NCBI GenBank assembly: GCA_964625575.1
Contig: CAZVBQ010000014.1
Location: 25,887 to 89,886 of the forward strand
Direction: 5' to 3'
DNA length: 64,000 nucleotides
Origin: UTCHB3 sp964625575
Lineage (GTDB): Bacteria > Bacteroidota > Ignavibacteria > Ignavibacteriales > Ignavibacteriaceae
Shown here: piece by piece, positions 1 through 10,100 of the stretch
How positions within the stretch are numbered: the stretch's first letter is position 1
How the letters are laid out: each line of letters opens with the position of its first letter
Notes under the pieces: generated by a model
Databases searched by the model: none
Seen by the model: the letters and a program-made list of their open reading frames with translations, nothing else
Told to the model about the DNA's origin: nothing
Translations under genes and position numbers: made by a program

Positions 1-443
1 TGATCGAATTTCATCCACAGGAATATGTAAACGATCCTTTTGTTATTGCCCGGAACCGGAAGATGGTAGCCATAAATTCCGCGTTGGAAGTAGACATTAC
101 CGGACAGGTATGTTCCGACTCAATAGGTCCCCGTTTGTACAGTGGCTTTGGTGGTCAGGTCGATTTCATCCGCGGTGCCACAAGGTCTGAAGGAGGCAAA
201 CCGATAATAGCTTTGCCTGCTACAACAAAGAATGGCACGATATCAAGGATCACAAAACAGTTAAAGCCCGGTGCCGGTGTGGTAACCAACAGGGCAGATG
301 TTCATTATGTTGTGACAGAATACGGTGTTGCACAGCTTTGGGGCAAAACGGTCAGCGAGAGGGTGAGAGCTTTGATCTCGATCTCCGATCCCGCTTTCAG
401 AGATGAACTTGAAGCTTACGCAAGATCAGTAAATTACATCTGA
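1..443 (+). CDS. Acetyl-CoA hydrolase/CoA-transferase, C-terminal part (5' end outside window)
   Basis: The reading frame is open from base 3 and ends with TGA at 441-443, leaving about 146 residues of the C-terminal domain of the acetyl-CoA hydrolase/4-hydroxybutyrate CoA-transferase family. Family landmarks are visible: an INSALEVDITGQV stretch, then GGQVDFIRGA, and a late TEYGVAQLWG segment. Such enzymes move CoA between acetate and other carboxylic acids in the cytoplasm. The N-terminal half, including the region that carries the catalytic glutamate in this family, lies outside the window, so the substrate cannot be judged. The downstream phosphatase begins 5 bases after the stop, with a likely ribosome-binding site (TGAGGA) built on the stop codon, so the two are probably co-transcribed. 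Confidence 0.85.
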   Translation, partial: IEFHPQEYVNDPFVIARNRKMVAINSALEVDITGQVCSDSIGPRLYSGFGGQVDFIRGATRSEGGKPIIALPATTKNGTISRITKQLKPGAGVVTNRADVHYVVTEYGVAQLWGKTVSERVRALISISDPAFRDELEAYARSVNYI

Positions 444-448
444 GGAAC

Positions 449-1153
449 ATGTTCGCTGTAATTGGTGATATTCATGGCTGTGTTCATACCTTGGAGTTGC
501 TTGTTCGCAAGGTCAAGGAAGTTTACGGAGATATAGATATATATGCCACGGGCGATCTGATCGACCGTGGCAACAATTCCCCCCAGACGATCGATTTCGT
601 GATCGAGAATGAAATTCATCCTGTTTTGGGTAACCACGACCGGATGTTCTTTTCCTACTTTACCGATGAAAACAGTCCGGCAGGCAAGTTGTGGCGATAC
701 AACGCGTCGGAGAAAACACTCTTCGATTATTCGAAAAATCCTGCCAGACTGATGGCGCATCTTGATTTTATTGCAGGGGTGCCTCTGTTCTATGACCTTG
801 GTTCCCATCTTCTCTCTCACGCGGGGGTGGGAATTCAGTGGCTGTCTGTTTTAAAGGACAATGGTGAACTTGACTCAAAAATGCTCGAGAAAATGGCGAT
901 CGAAAATATCGACAGTGAAAATGGTCTGCTTTGGAACAGAACAAAGTTGCTTAATGTTGGTAAGATTCAGATAGTCGGTCACACTCCGGTGCCGGCAATC
1001 AAGTTTTACAAGGAGAGTATGGTGTACTATATAGATACCGGCGCCGCCAACGGAAACAAGCTTACAGCACTCGTTATAACTGAAAGTGGTGACGCTGATA
1101 TCATGTCTGAAAAGACCGACTCAAGGGATTTGCACACCCTCTTATTCAGATAG
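449..1153 (+). CDS. PPP-family serine/threonine-type phosphoesterase
   Basis: This 234-residue cytoplasmic protein carries the three metal-ligand blocks of PPP-type metallophosphatases: GDIHG at residues 6-10, GDLIDRG at 35-41 and GNHDR at 61-65. Later His-containing blocks follow (LSHAGV and VGHTPV). Its length matches bacterial single-domain PPP enzymes such as PrpA/PrpB and bis(5'-nucleosyl)-tetraphosphatase-like proteins. It may dephosphorylate Ser/Thr-phosphoproteins or cleave dinucleoside polyphosphates; sequence alone does not separate these. The ATG at 449 follows TGAGGA, which overlaps the stop of the CoA-transferase, indicating translational coupling. There is no signal peptide. Confidence 0.85.
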   Translation: MFAVIGDIHGCVHTLELLVRKVKEVYGDIDIYATGDLIDRGNNSPQTIDFVIENEIHPVLGNHDRMFFSYFTDENSPAGKLWRYNASEKTLFDYSKNPARLMAHLDFIAGVPLFYDLGSHLLSHAGVGIQWLSVLKDNGELDSKMLEKMAIENIDSENGLLWNRTKLLNVGKIQIVGHTPVPAIKFYKESMVYYIDTGAANGNKLTALVITESGDADIMSEKTDSRDLHTLLFR

Positions 1154-1214
1154 TTCAAAAATTATTACATATTGAAATAGAGCGTTTTTTTTTAGATTTA
1201 CATCGCTTTAACAA

Positions 1215-1222
1215 TATTTTTG
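1215..1222 (+). promoter_or_regulatory. Candidate Bacteroidota-type -7 element upstream of sprA
   Basis: TATTTTTG matches the TAnnTTTG -7 consensus described for Bacteroidota primary sigma factor promoters. It lies 93 bases before the chosen sprA start, inside the 161-base gap after the phosphatase gene. No convincing TTTG -33 element was found about 20 bases upstream, so the call is tentative. Confidence 0.3.
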
Positions 1223-1314
1223 AGTTCCTGTAGACATTTCTACCATCATTCACAACTTTTGGATTACCCGACATTAAAAGAGTCGAATCACTGCGAAGCG
1301 GCGTCGTCAAACTA

Positions 1315-4300
1315 TTGAAGATCTACTTTGTTACGGTTATTTTCTTCTCTATTGCTACCGGTTTTGTGCTTAGAGACTCAAGTGTTCCGTCTACATCGCG
1401 GTTCTATCTACCTAAGGAGCTGATCGACGGGTACTTTAAACGTTTTGAAAAACCTGCCGCTGAAAAAAAACAGCCCTCGAAGACTGTTCACAAACCGGTT
1501 CTGAAGCCCTCCACGGCAGTGATCCCGCTGAATGACCTTCTTTTCGATCTGATGCCGAAAGACACGATCGACAAGAAAGGTGACTCGCTCTCTCACAAAG
1601 ATTCAATCGCAATTAAGGACACTTCGAAACGCGACACAGTGAAAATTGATTCACTCGCGTTGGATTCCACGGCAAGATTGAAACACTTTAAGGTCATCAG
1701 GGATGATGTACCCTACACCTCCTTCAATACCATAAAGAAATCATCCTTTTTCGCTACACCGTCAAATTACAAAAGGGTAGTTGAAATTGATTCTGCCGGA
1801 GGCTTCGTAAATATAATCGAATATCTCGGGAACATGCCTTACAGGTACACATTCCGGGTGCCCTTCGATCAATATCTACAGATGGCAATTGAGAACAGGA
1901 ACGACGCGCTTTGGCAGGAGCTCGGCTACAAGTACGAACTTAAAGAGACGAAAAAGGGCCTCTCCGATCTTCTGAAAGATATAACGGATTTTGAGATCCC
2001 GCTTCCGAGTGTCGGAGTGTTGAGTATTTTTGGACCACCGGTCATCAGTTTGAGGATAGGCGGGGCGGTAGATATCAGGGCAGCTTGGAGAAACGAGTCG
2101 ACCGAAGGTGTTACGGCATCACTTCTTGGAAACACGAGAAATGAACCGGATTTCAAACAGCAGGTTCAGATAAATGTAAGTGGTACCATAGGCGACAAGC
2201 TGAACATCAACGCAGACTGGAATACCGAGAGGACGTTCGAATACGAGAACCAGCTCAAGATCAAATACACAGGTTATGAAGATGAAATTGTACAGAGCGT
2301 GGAAGCCGGTAACGTTTCTCTCCAGACATCGGGTCTGGTAGGTGGTTCGGAAGCGCTATTTGGTGTAAAAGCCAACTTTAAAATGGGTCCGTTCACACTG
2401 ACCGCGCTTGTTTCGCAGAAAAAAGCGGAAGTTAAAGAGAAGGATCTTGGTGGTGGAACCATTTCACAGGATTTCACGAAAAGAGCCTATGACTACTCGA
2501 TTAATCACTATTTCCTTGATACTCTGTACGCTGACACTTCAGCCCAGTTGAACCTCTTCTACAGGTATTACGCCAACCCGACTCCGGAGATAGTTCAACA
2601 GTATTTTGTAAAAGATATCGAGGTTTGGAAATCAATAAACCAGACGCTTAAGGATCCGAATGAGAGATCCGCGAACGCGTATATTACCTTACCTCCGATC
2701 TTCCAGGGTCAAAGTTATCCCGATAATTACCGAAGGGTTGATGTTGAAGAAGTGCCAGGGCAGGTGGTAAAAGGAAGATTCGTAAAGCTTACTGAAGGCG
2801 TCGATTACATTATCCACAGGGAAACGGGTTATCTCTCATTCAAGACCAATGTTCAGGATCAGGATATCATCGCGGTGGCCTTTAGAACCGAGAACGTAAA
2901 TTCTGCCAGTGCCACGGACGATCTTTTTTATGGTGAATTTCTTGACCAAACCAATGCACAAGCTGATACCACCAGGCGCCTTGTGCTGAAATTGGTCAAG
3001 CCACAATTCCTCCAGCCAACTCTCGGAACAGCCTGGAAGTTGCTTCTGAAAAACATCTACGCGATGGGTGGAAGAAATGTAAAAGAGGAAGGCTTTGAGT
3101 TTGATATTAAATACGAAGTAGATGGTGGTGATCCCCAGTCTGTTCTCGGTGATATCCGTTTACTGAACGCCCTTGGGCTTGATCTTGTGGGTCCAAATAA
3201 ACTGCCCCCTCCGGATGGTAAATTTGACTTCAAAGCGGGTATTACAATTCTGGCTGAAACGGGTGAAGTTATATTCCCGACACTTCAGCCTTTTGGTCGA
3301 AATTTGCCAAGCACTATACCGAGAAGTGACTCCATCAAGTATCTCGCGGTTTATGATCAGTCGTTGACTTTCGCGAAGCAGGATAAAATTAAAGATAAAT
3401 GGTTACTTACCGGTAAATTCTCCGGTGAGGCTTCATCGACGTATCAGCTTGGCTTCAACGTCGTCGAGAACTCGGTGAAGGTATATCTGGATGGCAGGCA
3501 GTTAAGTCCCGGTTCCGATTACGTGGTTGACTACAACATCGGGCAGGTTACGATCAGAAATGCCGCGGCTCTCGTACCCGGTGCCAAACTCCGTATAACA
3601 TACGAAGAGAACGATCTCTTCCAGCTTGCCTCCAAAACCCTGTTTGGTGCAAGAGGCGTGCTTGACATATCAAAGAAAACCAAACTTGGTTTCTCCGCGC
3701 TCACATTGTCGCAGCAGACACTGTCTGATAAAGTCAGAATTGGTGAGGAACCGCTCAGCAACTTTATCCTCGGTCTCGATTTCCAGACCTCTCACGATCT
3801 TCCATTTCTTACAGATCTGGTTGACAATATCTTTTCCACAAAAGAAATGTCGACTTTCTCATTCACCGGTGAAGCGGCTTACATGAGTCCCGATCCCAAC
3901 ACAAAGAAAAGTACGATTGAGAGTGACGGTGGTAAATCGATCGCGTACATTGATGACTTTGAAGGCGCTAAACGTACAATCCCTGTGGGTATAACATACG
4001 GCGCGTGGAAAGATCTTTCGGTACCTGACAGTCTCCCTTCGCTTTCGGGATTGAGCAGAATCGAAAAGATGAAGTATAAAGGGAAATCGTGGTGGTTCAA
4101 CGTTTTACCATCGGATGTAATTGTAACCGATATTTGGCCTAACAGGTCGACGGTACGTGGTGAAGAGCATATAACAGTTCTCGATTATGTTTTCCAGCCC
4201 GATACCGCGGGTTCATACAATTACGAACCGAATTTCCTCGATCCCACAAAATCGTGGGGTGGTATGATGAAAACACTTTCATCGACCGCGAACAATCTTG

Positions 4301-7300
4301 TTGATGAGAACATAGAGTTTATTGAATTTTGGATGAACATCAGAACTGCCCCGGTTAATTCGAAGATATACATCGATCTTGGGAAGATATCTGAAGATGT
4401 GATTCCCAATAACCGGCTTGATTCAGAAGACAGACCACCACAGAACGAACTTATTGATGAAGGTGAAGACACAGGTCTTGATGGATATTTTGATGCCGCC
4501 GAGCGGACGGTATTTAACAGCCAGAAAAATGACCCAAGTAATGACAATTTCAGTTTCAACAACTCGGGTGTATTCAATATCTACAACTATTTTAATATCA
4601 ACGGCACTGAAGGAAACGCGCAGTTAACCGATATCGGTCGTGTTCCTGATACCGAAGATCTTAACAGGAATGGTGTACTTGATCAGGCAAATTCATATTT
4701 CAGATATGAGATACCTATCGATACAAGTGCCGAGAAAAACCCTTACATTAAAGGTGGTGGTAACAATGCCGGCTGGTATCTTGTAAGAATCCCGCTAAAA
4801 GATTACAAGATGGAAATCGGAAAACCCAGCTTCACGCTTGTAGAGTATATCCGAATGTTCGTTACCGGTGCCAATGATCTTGTGGCGATCAGGCTTGCAG
4901 ATTTCAACCTCGTGGGTAACCAGTGGAGAAGAGCGATCGAGACTGATACACTTCTGTCGGTTTCTGTTGTTAACATCGAAGACAACCCGAACTATTTTTC
5001 ACCGGGAGGTGTCGCCCGTGAAAGGGACAGAAGCCGGCCGGATCAGGAGATCTACCGGAATGAGCAATCACTTGATCTGATCTTGAGAGGACTTCCGCCT
5101 GACCAGAGCAGGGAAGCGATAAAATACCTTTTCAGACCCCTTGATGTGTTTAATTACTCCGAAATGAAACTCTTCATTCATGGCGATTCAAGTCAGGCAC
5201 CGGGCGCGGTGGCTTACCAATACCAGCAAGGAGTGTTCTCTTCGGAGTTTTACTTCAGGTTTGGTACCGATACGAATAACTATTATGAGTACAGGCAACC
5301 AGTTCAGTCGGGTTGGCAGGAGATCAGTATCCTCTTCAGCCAGCTTACTGCAATCAAGCAGGCGAGGGATAGTGCCAATGTTATTTACCGGTTACCCGTG
5401 GAAGGTAAACCCGGGCATTATTACATAGTCAAAGGAAACGCGACCCTCACTTCGGTTAAATTCCTGAGTGTGGGTATAAAAAACACATATCCGTTCGCCA
5501 ATATTTCAGGTGAGGTATGGGTGAACGAGCTCAGGGTGGTCGGGGCAGACAACACTCCCGGATGGGCGTATACCGCTTCTGCATCCATTAAATTCGCGGA
5601 TATTCTAACCGTCAACGCGAACGTGAGTCAGACTGATCCATATTTCCACAGGTTGGCCGACCGGTTCGGAAGCAGGGTGGAGAGTCGGAACTGGGGCGTT
5701 TCGGCCGATCTTGATGTTATGAAACTTTTACCGGTGCCCCTGCCCGGAAGTAATTTGCGTGTTAATTATTCGCGAACAGAATCAGTTGGTGACCCTCTTT
5801 ACCTCCCGGGAACTGACATTAAGGTTTCTGAGGCAGCGAAGATTCAGAAGGAAAAACTGATTCAGCAGGGCGTTGATCCCGTTCAGGCTGAGCAAGTGGC
5901 GCAGCAGATTGTGAGTGATGCTCAGACTGTGAATGTTTCCGATACGTGGACTGTCGCGAACGTTCAGATAAAGATACCTTCCGATTTTTGGGTTATTCGC
6001 GACATCTTTAACAATCTGACATATAATTTTAACTACAACAGTTCGTTCAGTCGAAATCCGACCACACTATCATCGGAGAACTGGTTATGGAACGCGAGCA
6101 TCAATTACGGTATCACGCTAAGTCCCGATTATTTCTTTGAGCCCGCGAAGATTCCATATATCGGACAACCGTTGGCGATTTTTACTGATTACAAAGACGC
6201 GAAAATATTCTTTGTTCCTCAAAACATTACCTGGAACATTTCCGCGAGAAGATCTTTTACCCTTACACAAACGAGGGCTATTGGTCAAGCCCTTTCGCAG
6301 GAGACAGTTTCAAGGGATTTCACCGCGAACCGTGGCTTCAATTTTAACTGGAAAGTAACTGAAAAGGCGCTTATAAACCTTTCAATCGCTTATCAGGCAG
6401 ATTTCGCTTCATCGCTCACATATCTTGAAACAGATCAGTTTAACAATCCCAGACCGGAGAGCGCGATTTGGGGTGATATTTTGAGCGGACAGTTCTTCGG
6501 TCAGGATTTCCGTTATAACCAAAGCCTTGATTTCAAGACATCACCACGCCTTCCTTCATTCGGCAGGATCAATGAATATTTCCAGGTCACAGCCGGTTAC
6601 AATGTAAGGTTCGGATGGAACAACGACTTCCGTCAGGCGCAGGTAGGTAGAAGTGCAGGTTTCCAGAACAGAACAAGCTTCGGGATAAGACTTCGTCTGA
6701 AGGCTCTTACCGCGCCTCTCTTCGAAGAAGCACCTGCTGCACAGAACAACCAGCCACAGACGACTTCACCAAAACCGCGTACCCGTAGTCGCGATATTGA
6801 CGAAACGGGTGAGAAAAAAGATGAAGCACCTAAAGACGGGCATTTCGCCGGTAAGGATAGCACTTTAGCACCTGCAGACACAGTGCCGGTTGTTAAAAAG
6901 CCATCAATTCTAACCAATCTTTGGGGATTGTTGAAGAACGGCTTAAGGATTTTGATCTTCGATTATGACAATATCACATTGGATTTTTCAAACGATGTAA
7001 ATGTTTCTGCCAACGGCATCCGGGGTTTCGGAAACGGATTTAAAAATTTCTGGGGCTTGAAACAAAGCTCGGAAGAGGGGCCGGGAAGATTGTTTATTCT
7101 TGGTCTTGATCATAACGTGGGTCCTCGTGCCGCAAACGCGAACTTAACGGATAATTATTCTGAAAGGAACAACATCGATATCCGCACCTCCAAACCGCTT
7201 TGGGAAGGTGCTAAAATAGATCTTTCATGGAAAGTCGGCTGGTCAATAAATAAATCCACCACCATGCAGAGTGACGGGAATGGTGAACTTTTCATTCAGA

Positions 7301-8160
7301 ACATGTCTTCCACGGGAAACACAACAAGATCATTTTTTACAATGCCTCCCGTATTGTTCCTCTCGATCTTTAAGAGTGGTATAAAGCGAGTTGATGAGTT
7401 GTATGACAGGAGTGCATCCGATCCGGCAGCTAATCTTTCCTCAGCTTTCGTTAAAGGTTTTGAGTCGATGCCGCTTCTCGCGAGTCTCGGTCCATTGAGC
7501 GAGTTTACCAACTACATACCAAGACCGAATTGGCGACTTTCATGGGATGGTCTGGAGAAACTGGGTATTTTCCAGGGATTCGCGAAAAGGGTTTCTATTG
7601 ATCATTCATACTCCTCGGAATACACCGAAGGATGGAAGATCACACCCGACGGGAACAAAGTTGTTCAGACTCAGAGGATCAACTACAGTTTCGCTCCACT
7701 TCTCGGTTTGAATATTACGTTCAATAATCTTTGGGGTGGCAACTTTACCGGCAGGGTACAGTACAATACCAGAACCTCGTACGATTTGGGAACATCCACA
7801 AAAAATATCACGGAGAATTTGAATCGCGATATCGGAATTACCCTTAACTATGCAAAGTCAGGCTTTGAAATACCACTCTTTGGATTGGCGCTTAAGAACG
7901 ATATTGAGTTCAGTTTCTCATATACGAGTACCAAAAACTCTACTGTGCAGTTTGACATGGAAAGGTTTACTGAAGAGGGGATTCCCCAGAATGGTACGAC
8001 CACTACAACCATCGAACCGCGTGTTAAATATGTGATAAGTTCCAGGGTTACCCTTGCATTGTTTTATAAGAGATCGAGCACCACACCAGAAGGAGCGGCT
8101 CGAATCCCACCAACCACTAGAAATGAAGCCGGTCTTGATATTAAAATATCGATCCAGTGA
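1315..8160 (+). CDS. sprA: SprA (Sov), type IX secretion outer-membrane translocon channel
   Basis: This very large protein (2281 residues) is recognisable as SprA, the giant beta-barrel that forms the type IX secretion channel through which CTD-tagged proteins cross the outer membrane. The N-terminus (residues 1-20) is a hydrophobic export signal. Residues about 35-125 are a Lys/Asp/Ser-rich linker. SprA-type repeated beta-rich domains follow, with segments such as GDKLNINADWNTERTFEYEN near residue 300 and many aromatic-ended beta strands to the C-terminus. Residues about 1801-1863 are a Pro/Lys/Asp-rich insertion between strands. The start is uncertain: TTG at 1315 gives the shortest clean signal peptide, has no clear Shine-Dalgarno, and there is no in-frame ATG nearby. 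No other secretion genes are adjacent. The stop abuts that of the next, convergent gene. Confidence 0.93.
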   Translation: MKIYFVTVIFFSIATGFVLRDSSVPSTSRFYLPKELIDGYFKRFEKPAAEKKQPSKTVHKPVLKPSTAVIPLNDLLFDLMPKDTIDKKGDSLSHKDSIAIKDTSKRDTVKIDSLALDSTARLKHFKVIRDDVPYTSFNTIKKSSFFATPSNYKRVVEIDSAGGFVNIIEYLGNMPYRYTFRVPFDQYLQMAIENRNDALWQELGYKYELKETKKGLSDLLKDITDFEIPLPSVGVLSIFGPPVISLRIGGAVDIRAAWRNESTEGVTASLLGNTRNEPDFKQQVQINVSGTIGDKLNINADWNTERTFEYENQLKIKYTGYEDEIVQSVEAGNVSLQTSGLVGGSEALFGVKANFKMGPFTLTALVSQKKAEVKEKDLGGGTISQDFTKRAYDYSINHYFLDTLYADTSAQLNLFYRYYANPTPEIVQQYFVKDIEVWKSINQTLKDPNERSANAYITLPPIFQGQSYPDNYRRVDVEEVPGQVVKGRFVKLTEGVDYIIHRETGYLSFKTNVQDQDIIAVAFRTENVNSASATDDLFYGEFLDQTNAQADTTRRLVLKLVKPQFLQPTLGTAWKLLLKNIYAMGGRNVKEEGFEFDIKYEVDGGDPQSVLGDIRLLNALGLDLVGPNKLPPPDGKFDFKAGITILAETGEVIFPTLQPFGRNLPSTIPRSDSIKYLAVYDQSLTFAKQDKIKDKWLLTGKFSGEASSTYQLGFNVVENSVKVYLDGRQLSPGSDYVVDYNIGQVTIRNAAALVPGAKLRITYEENDLFQLASKTLFGARGVLDISKKTKLGFSALTLSQQTLSDKVRIGEEPLSNFILGLDFQTSHDLPFLTDLVDNIFSTKEMSTFSFTGEAAYMSPDPNTKKSTIESDGGKSIAYIDDFEGAKRTIPVGITYGAWKDLSVPDSLPSLSGLSRIEKMKYKGKSWWFNVLPSDVIVTDIWPNRSTVRGEEHITVLDYVFQPDTAGSYNYEPNFLDPTKSWGGMMKTLSSTANNLVDENIEFIEFWMNIRTAPVNSKIYIDLGKISEDVIPNNRLDSEDRPPQNELIDEGEDTGLDGYFDAAERTVFNSQKNDPSNDNFSFNNSGVFNIYNYFNINGTEGNAQLTDIGRVPDTEDLNRNGVLDQANSYFRYEIPIDTSAEKNPYIKGGGNNAGWYLVRIPLKDYKMEIGKPSFTLVEYIRMFVTGANDLVAIRLADFNLVGNQWRRAIETDTLLSVSVVNIEDNPNYFSPGGVARERDRSRPDQEIYRNEQSLDLILRGLPPDQSREAIKYLFRPLDVFNYSEMKLFIHGDSSQAPGAVAYQYQQGVFSSEFYFRFGTDTNNYYEYRQPVQSGWQEISILFSQLTAIKQARDSANVIYRLPVEGKPGHYYIVKGNATLTSVKFLSVGIKNTYPFANISGEVWVNELRVVGADNTPGWAYTASASIKFADILTVNANVSQTDPYFHRLADRFGSRVESRNWGVSADLDVMKLLPVPLPGSNLRVNYSRTESVGDPLYLPGTDIKVSEAAKIQKEKLIQQGVDPVQAEQVAQQIVSDAQTVNVSDTWTVANVQIKIPSDFWVIRDIFNNLTYNFNYNSSFSRNPTTLSSENWLWNASINYGITLSPDYFFEPAKIPYIGQPLAIFTDYKDAKIFFVPQNITWNISARRSFTLTQTRAIGQALSQETVSRDFTANRGFNFNWKVTEKALINLSIAYQADFASSLTYLETDQFNNPRPESAIWGDILSGQFFGQDFRYNQSLDFKTSPRLPSFGRINEYFQVTAGYNVRFGWNNDFRQAQVGRSAGFQNRTSFGIRLRLKALTAPLFEEAPAAQNNQPQTTSPKPRTRSRDIDETGEKKDEAPKDGHFAGKDSTLAPADTVPVVKKPSILTNLWGLLKNGLRILIFDYDNITLDFSNDVNVSANGIRGFGNGFKNFWGLKQSSEEGPGRLFILGLDHNVGPRAANANLTDNYSERNNIDIRTSKPLWEGAKIDLSWKVGWSINKSTTMQSDGNGELFIQNMSSTGNTTRSFFTMPPVLFLSIFKSGIKRVDELYDRSASDPAANLSSAFVKGFESMPLLASLGPLSEFTNYIPRPNWRLSWDGLEKLGIFQGFAKRVSIDHSYSSEYTEGWKITPDGNKVVQTQRINYSFAPLLGLNITFNNLWGGNFTGRVQYNTRTSYDLGTSTKNITENLNRDIGITLNYAKSGFEIPLFGLALKNDIEFSFSYTSTKNSTVQFDMERFTEEGIPQNGTTTTTIEPRVKYVISSRVTLALFYKRSSTTPEGAARIPPTTRNEAGLDIKISIQ

Positions 8161-9063
8161 TCAGTACCTGCTGACCATCTCCGGGTTGTCGCTGAGAATG
8201 AAGGGGTAGCACAGGTTTCCCGGAAGTCGCCGGATGCTCTCACGGTTATTTAGCGAATACGGTATCACACTTGGGGGGAGTTCATACAGTCCGGCATACC
8301 GTTGGTCAAGCATCCGGTATTGTATGCAGACAAATCCTTTAGAATAATCGATGATCTCGAGCAGACGTCCTTCTATGGCTCCATTCAAGGTATGTTCAAA
8401 ATCGCGCTTGTCAGATATGAACTTCGCGGGTTGAGTTTCCCTCCCATTGTAGTCTTCAAAAAAGAATTTAATATTATTCAATTCATCCGCGAAGTTTAGT
8501 TTAATGATTGAAGCCATTCGGCGGGTAAGGCTGCTAATTGGGTCAGTGTTGGAAATCCGCTTCATCATATTGAAAAGCAGCTTAGATTTAATGAAATTGT
8601 GACTGAAGCAGAGTGGTATTTCCGGCTCAAGGTTATGCACGGCAAACAAAACTTCAGGGAGCCAAGAAACGATTATCACGTTTTCTTCCAGTGCCCTGAT
8701 CTTTATCTCATTGAGTATCTGGTTCTCTTCTCCATAATCCTTGATATCTATAAAAATCCTGCTTTCAGCTCTCATTTTGCTTTTAAACAGATCAAGGGCT
8801 TCACTTAGTGTCATGATCCCTGTGTCCGGTGAGGAATTGTTCACTGACTTCATCAGTTCATCTAAAGTGGAGGTTACAATATCGATCTTCCGGTTTGTGT
8901 AGGGTTTGAAATATCTGTCGTGATTTATTATCGGCACGTTATCAGATGTGAGACGTACATCAAACTCAAAATACTTGACACCTGACTCTAATGCATTCTT
9001 GAATCCGGTGAAAGTATTCTCAAACTCACTAAAGCCACGGAAACGGTGTGTTACGATATTCAT
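8161..9063 (-). CDS. Glycerophosphodiester phosphodiesterase (GDPD) family protein
   Basis: This 300-residue protein has the GDPD layout: THR at residues 5-7 at the first strand, an ENT block at about 15-17, an EFDVRLTSD block near 33-41 and NHD just after it. These correspond to the catalytic histidines and the metal-binding Glu/Asp residues of glycerophosphodiester hydrolases. The usual HRG is HRFRG here, a small departure. The C-terminal half is less conserved. No signal peptide is evident, so a cytoplasmic location is likely, with release of sn-glycerol-3-phosphate from deacylated phospholipids as the probable role. The gene converges on sprA with zero spacing, the two TGA stops forming TGATCA, and diverges from the hydrolase at 9123. 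Confidence 0.85.
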   Translation of the reverse strand: MNIVTHRFRGFSEFENTFTGFKNALESGVKYFEFDVRLTSDNVPIINHDRYFKPYTNRKIDIVTSTLDELMKSVNNSSPDTGIMTLSEALDLFKSKMRAESRIFIDIKDYGEENQILNEIKIRALEENVIIVSWLPEVLFAVHNLEPEIPLCFSHNFIKSKLLFNMMKRISNTDPISSLTRRMASIIKLNFADELNNIKFFFEDYNGRETQPAKFISDKRDFEHTLNGAIEGRLLEIIDYSKGFVCIQYRMLDQRYAGLYELPPSVIPYSLNNRESIRRLPGNLCYPFILSDNPEMVSRY

Positions 9064-9122
9064 ATGATTGTGTAAATTTAAAATTGTGTTTTTTCTGATT
9101 GTATAAATATAGGCAGAAATAG

Positions 9123-10100
9123 TTGTCGGATAAAAAGAAAAAATTGACCGGTTGGCTGATACTGGAAGTGGTGCTGATAGTGCTTCTTATCGTTACGGTT
9201 CAGTATCAGCGTTATATACTCGCGACGGTGGTCGCGCTCAAACTTCTTTTTGTCTCCTTCAGGTACTACCATCTGAGGCGATTGCTCGACTCATACTCGA
9301 TGTTTCGTGTGTTCAAGCATCTCCCTGATGAAGGCACCTTTGAAGGACAGACTTCAGTAATGTTCGAACCTGTCCGAAGGAAAAAGGGAGTGTTGCTTAT
9401 TCATGGCTTTTCTTCAACGCCAAGGGAACTCCGGTCACTCACAGAAATGTTGCAGCTTGAAGGGGTACCCTTCTTTACTCCGGTTTTAACCGGATTTGGC
9501 CTCGAGGATGTTCATCTCCTTTCGGCTGTCAGGGAACAGGACTGGATGCGTGACGCTATTATTGCGTATGATATATTTTCAGCTAACTGCGATGAGATAA
9601 TCGTGGTTGGCAATTCGATGGGCGCTTTACTCGCCTGTCATATCGCCTCTAAACGGAAAGTTGATAAACTGATACTTACGGCACCATATCTTTTAGCAAA
9701 GCGGAAACATGTTTTCAGCAAGAGGTTGCTTATAGACAGTCCATTTTCGTGGTTGTTAAAACTTTTTAATCCTTATGTGAAAAAAGGGGGTAGACCGGAA
9801 TCTGCCACGGTGCATAACCCTGATCCGAGATTTGCCTATGATGTGATACCGGTAAAGTCGATTGAAGCACTCTGGAGACTTCAAGATAAAATTGCGTATG
9901 AACAGATCAGGGCAGGCAAGACTCTCATTCTGACCGGGAAGAAAGATAACACTGTAGAGAATGACAGGATGTTCGAATTCCTTGACACTAAGGGATTAAA
10001 GTATGATAAAATCGAACTTGAAGGATCCGGTCACCTTGTTTTCAGTGGCCCTGACGCGATTGCAGGAGTAAGAGGAATAATGAACTTTATTGAGAGTTGA
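9123..10100 (+). CDS. Membrane-anchored alpha/beta hydrolase (carboxylesterase/lysophospholipase-like)
   Basis: After a Lys-rich start there are one or two hydrophobic segments (residues about 8-42), followed by an alpha/beta hydrolase domain. The oxyanion block LLIHGFSSTP lies near residue 92, the nucleophile elbow is GNSMG with Ser165, the acid is probably Asp275 (in TGKKDNT), and the histidine is His304 (in GSGHLV). This is a full catalytic triad in the expected order. The fold and lengths resemble monoacylglycerol lipase/carboxylesterase Est30-type enzymes; the substrate is unknown. The start is TTG at 9123. It faces a GDPD-family gene divergently, and both could act in lipid turnover, which is inference. 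Its TGA stop directly abuts the stop of meaB. Confidence 0.8.
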   Translation: MSDKKKKLTGWLILEVVLIVLLIVTVQYQRYILATVVALKLLFVSFRYYHLRRLLDSYSMFRVFKHLPDEGTFEGQTSVMFEPVRRKKGVLLIHGFSSTPRELRSLTEMLQLEGVPFFTPVLTGFGLEDVHLLSAVREQDWMRDAIIAYDIFSANCDEIIVVGNSMGALLACHIASKRKVDKLILTAPYLLAKRKHVFSKRLLIDSPFSWLLKLFNPYVKKGGRPESATVHNPDPRFAYDVIPVKSIEALWRLQDKIAYEQIRAGKTLILTGKKDNTVENDRMFEFLDTKGLKYDKIELEGSGHLVFSGPDAIAGVRGIMNFIES

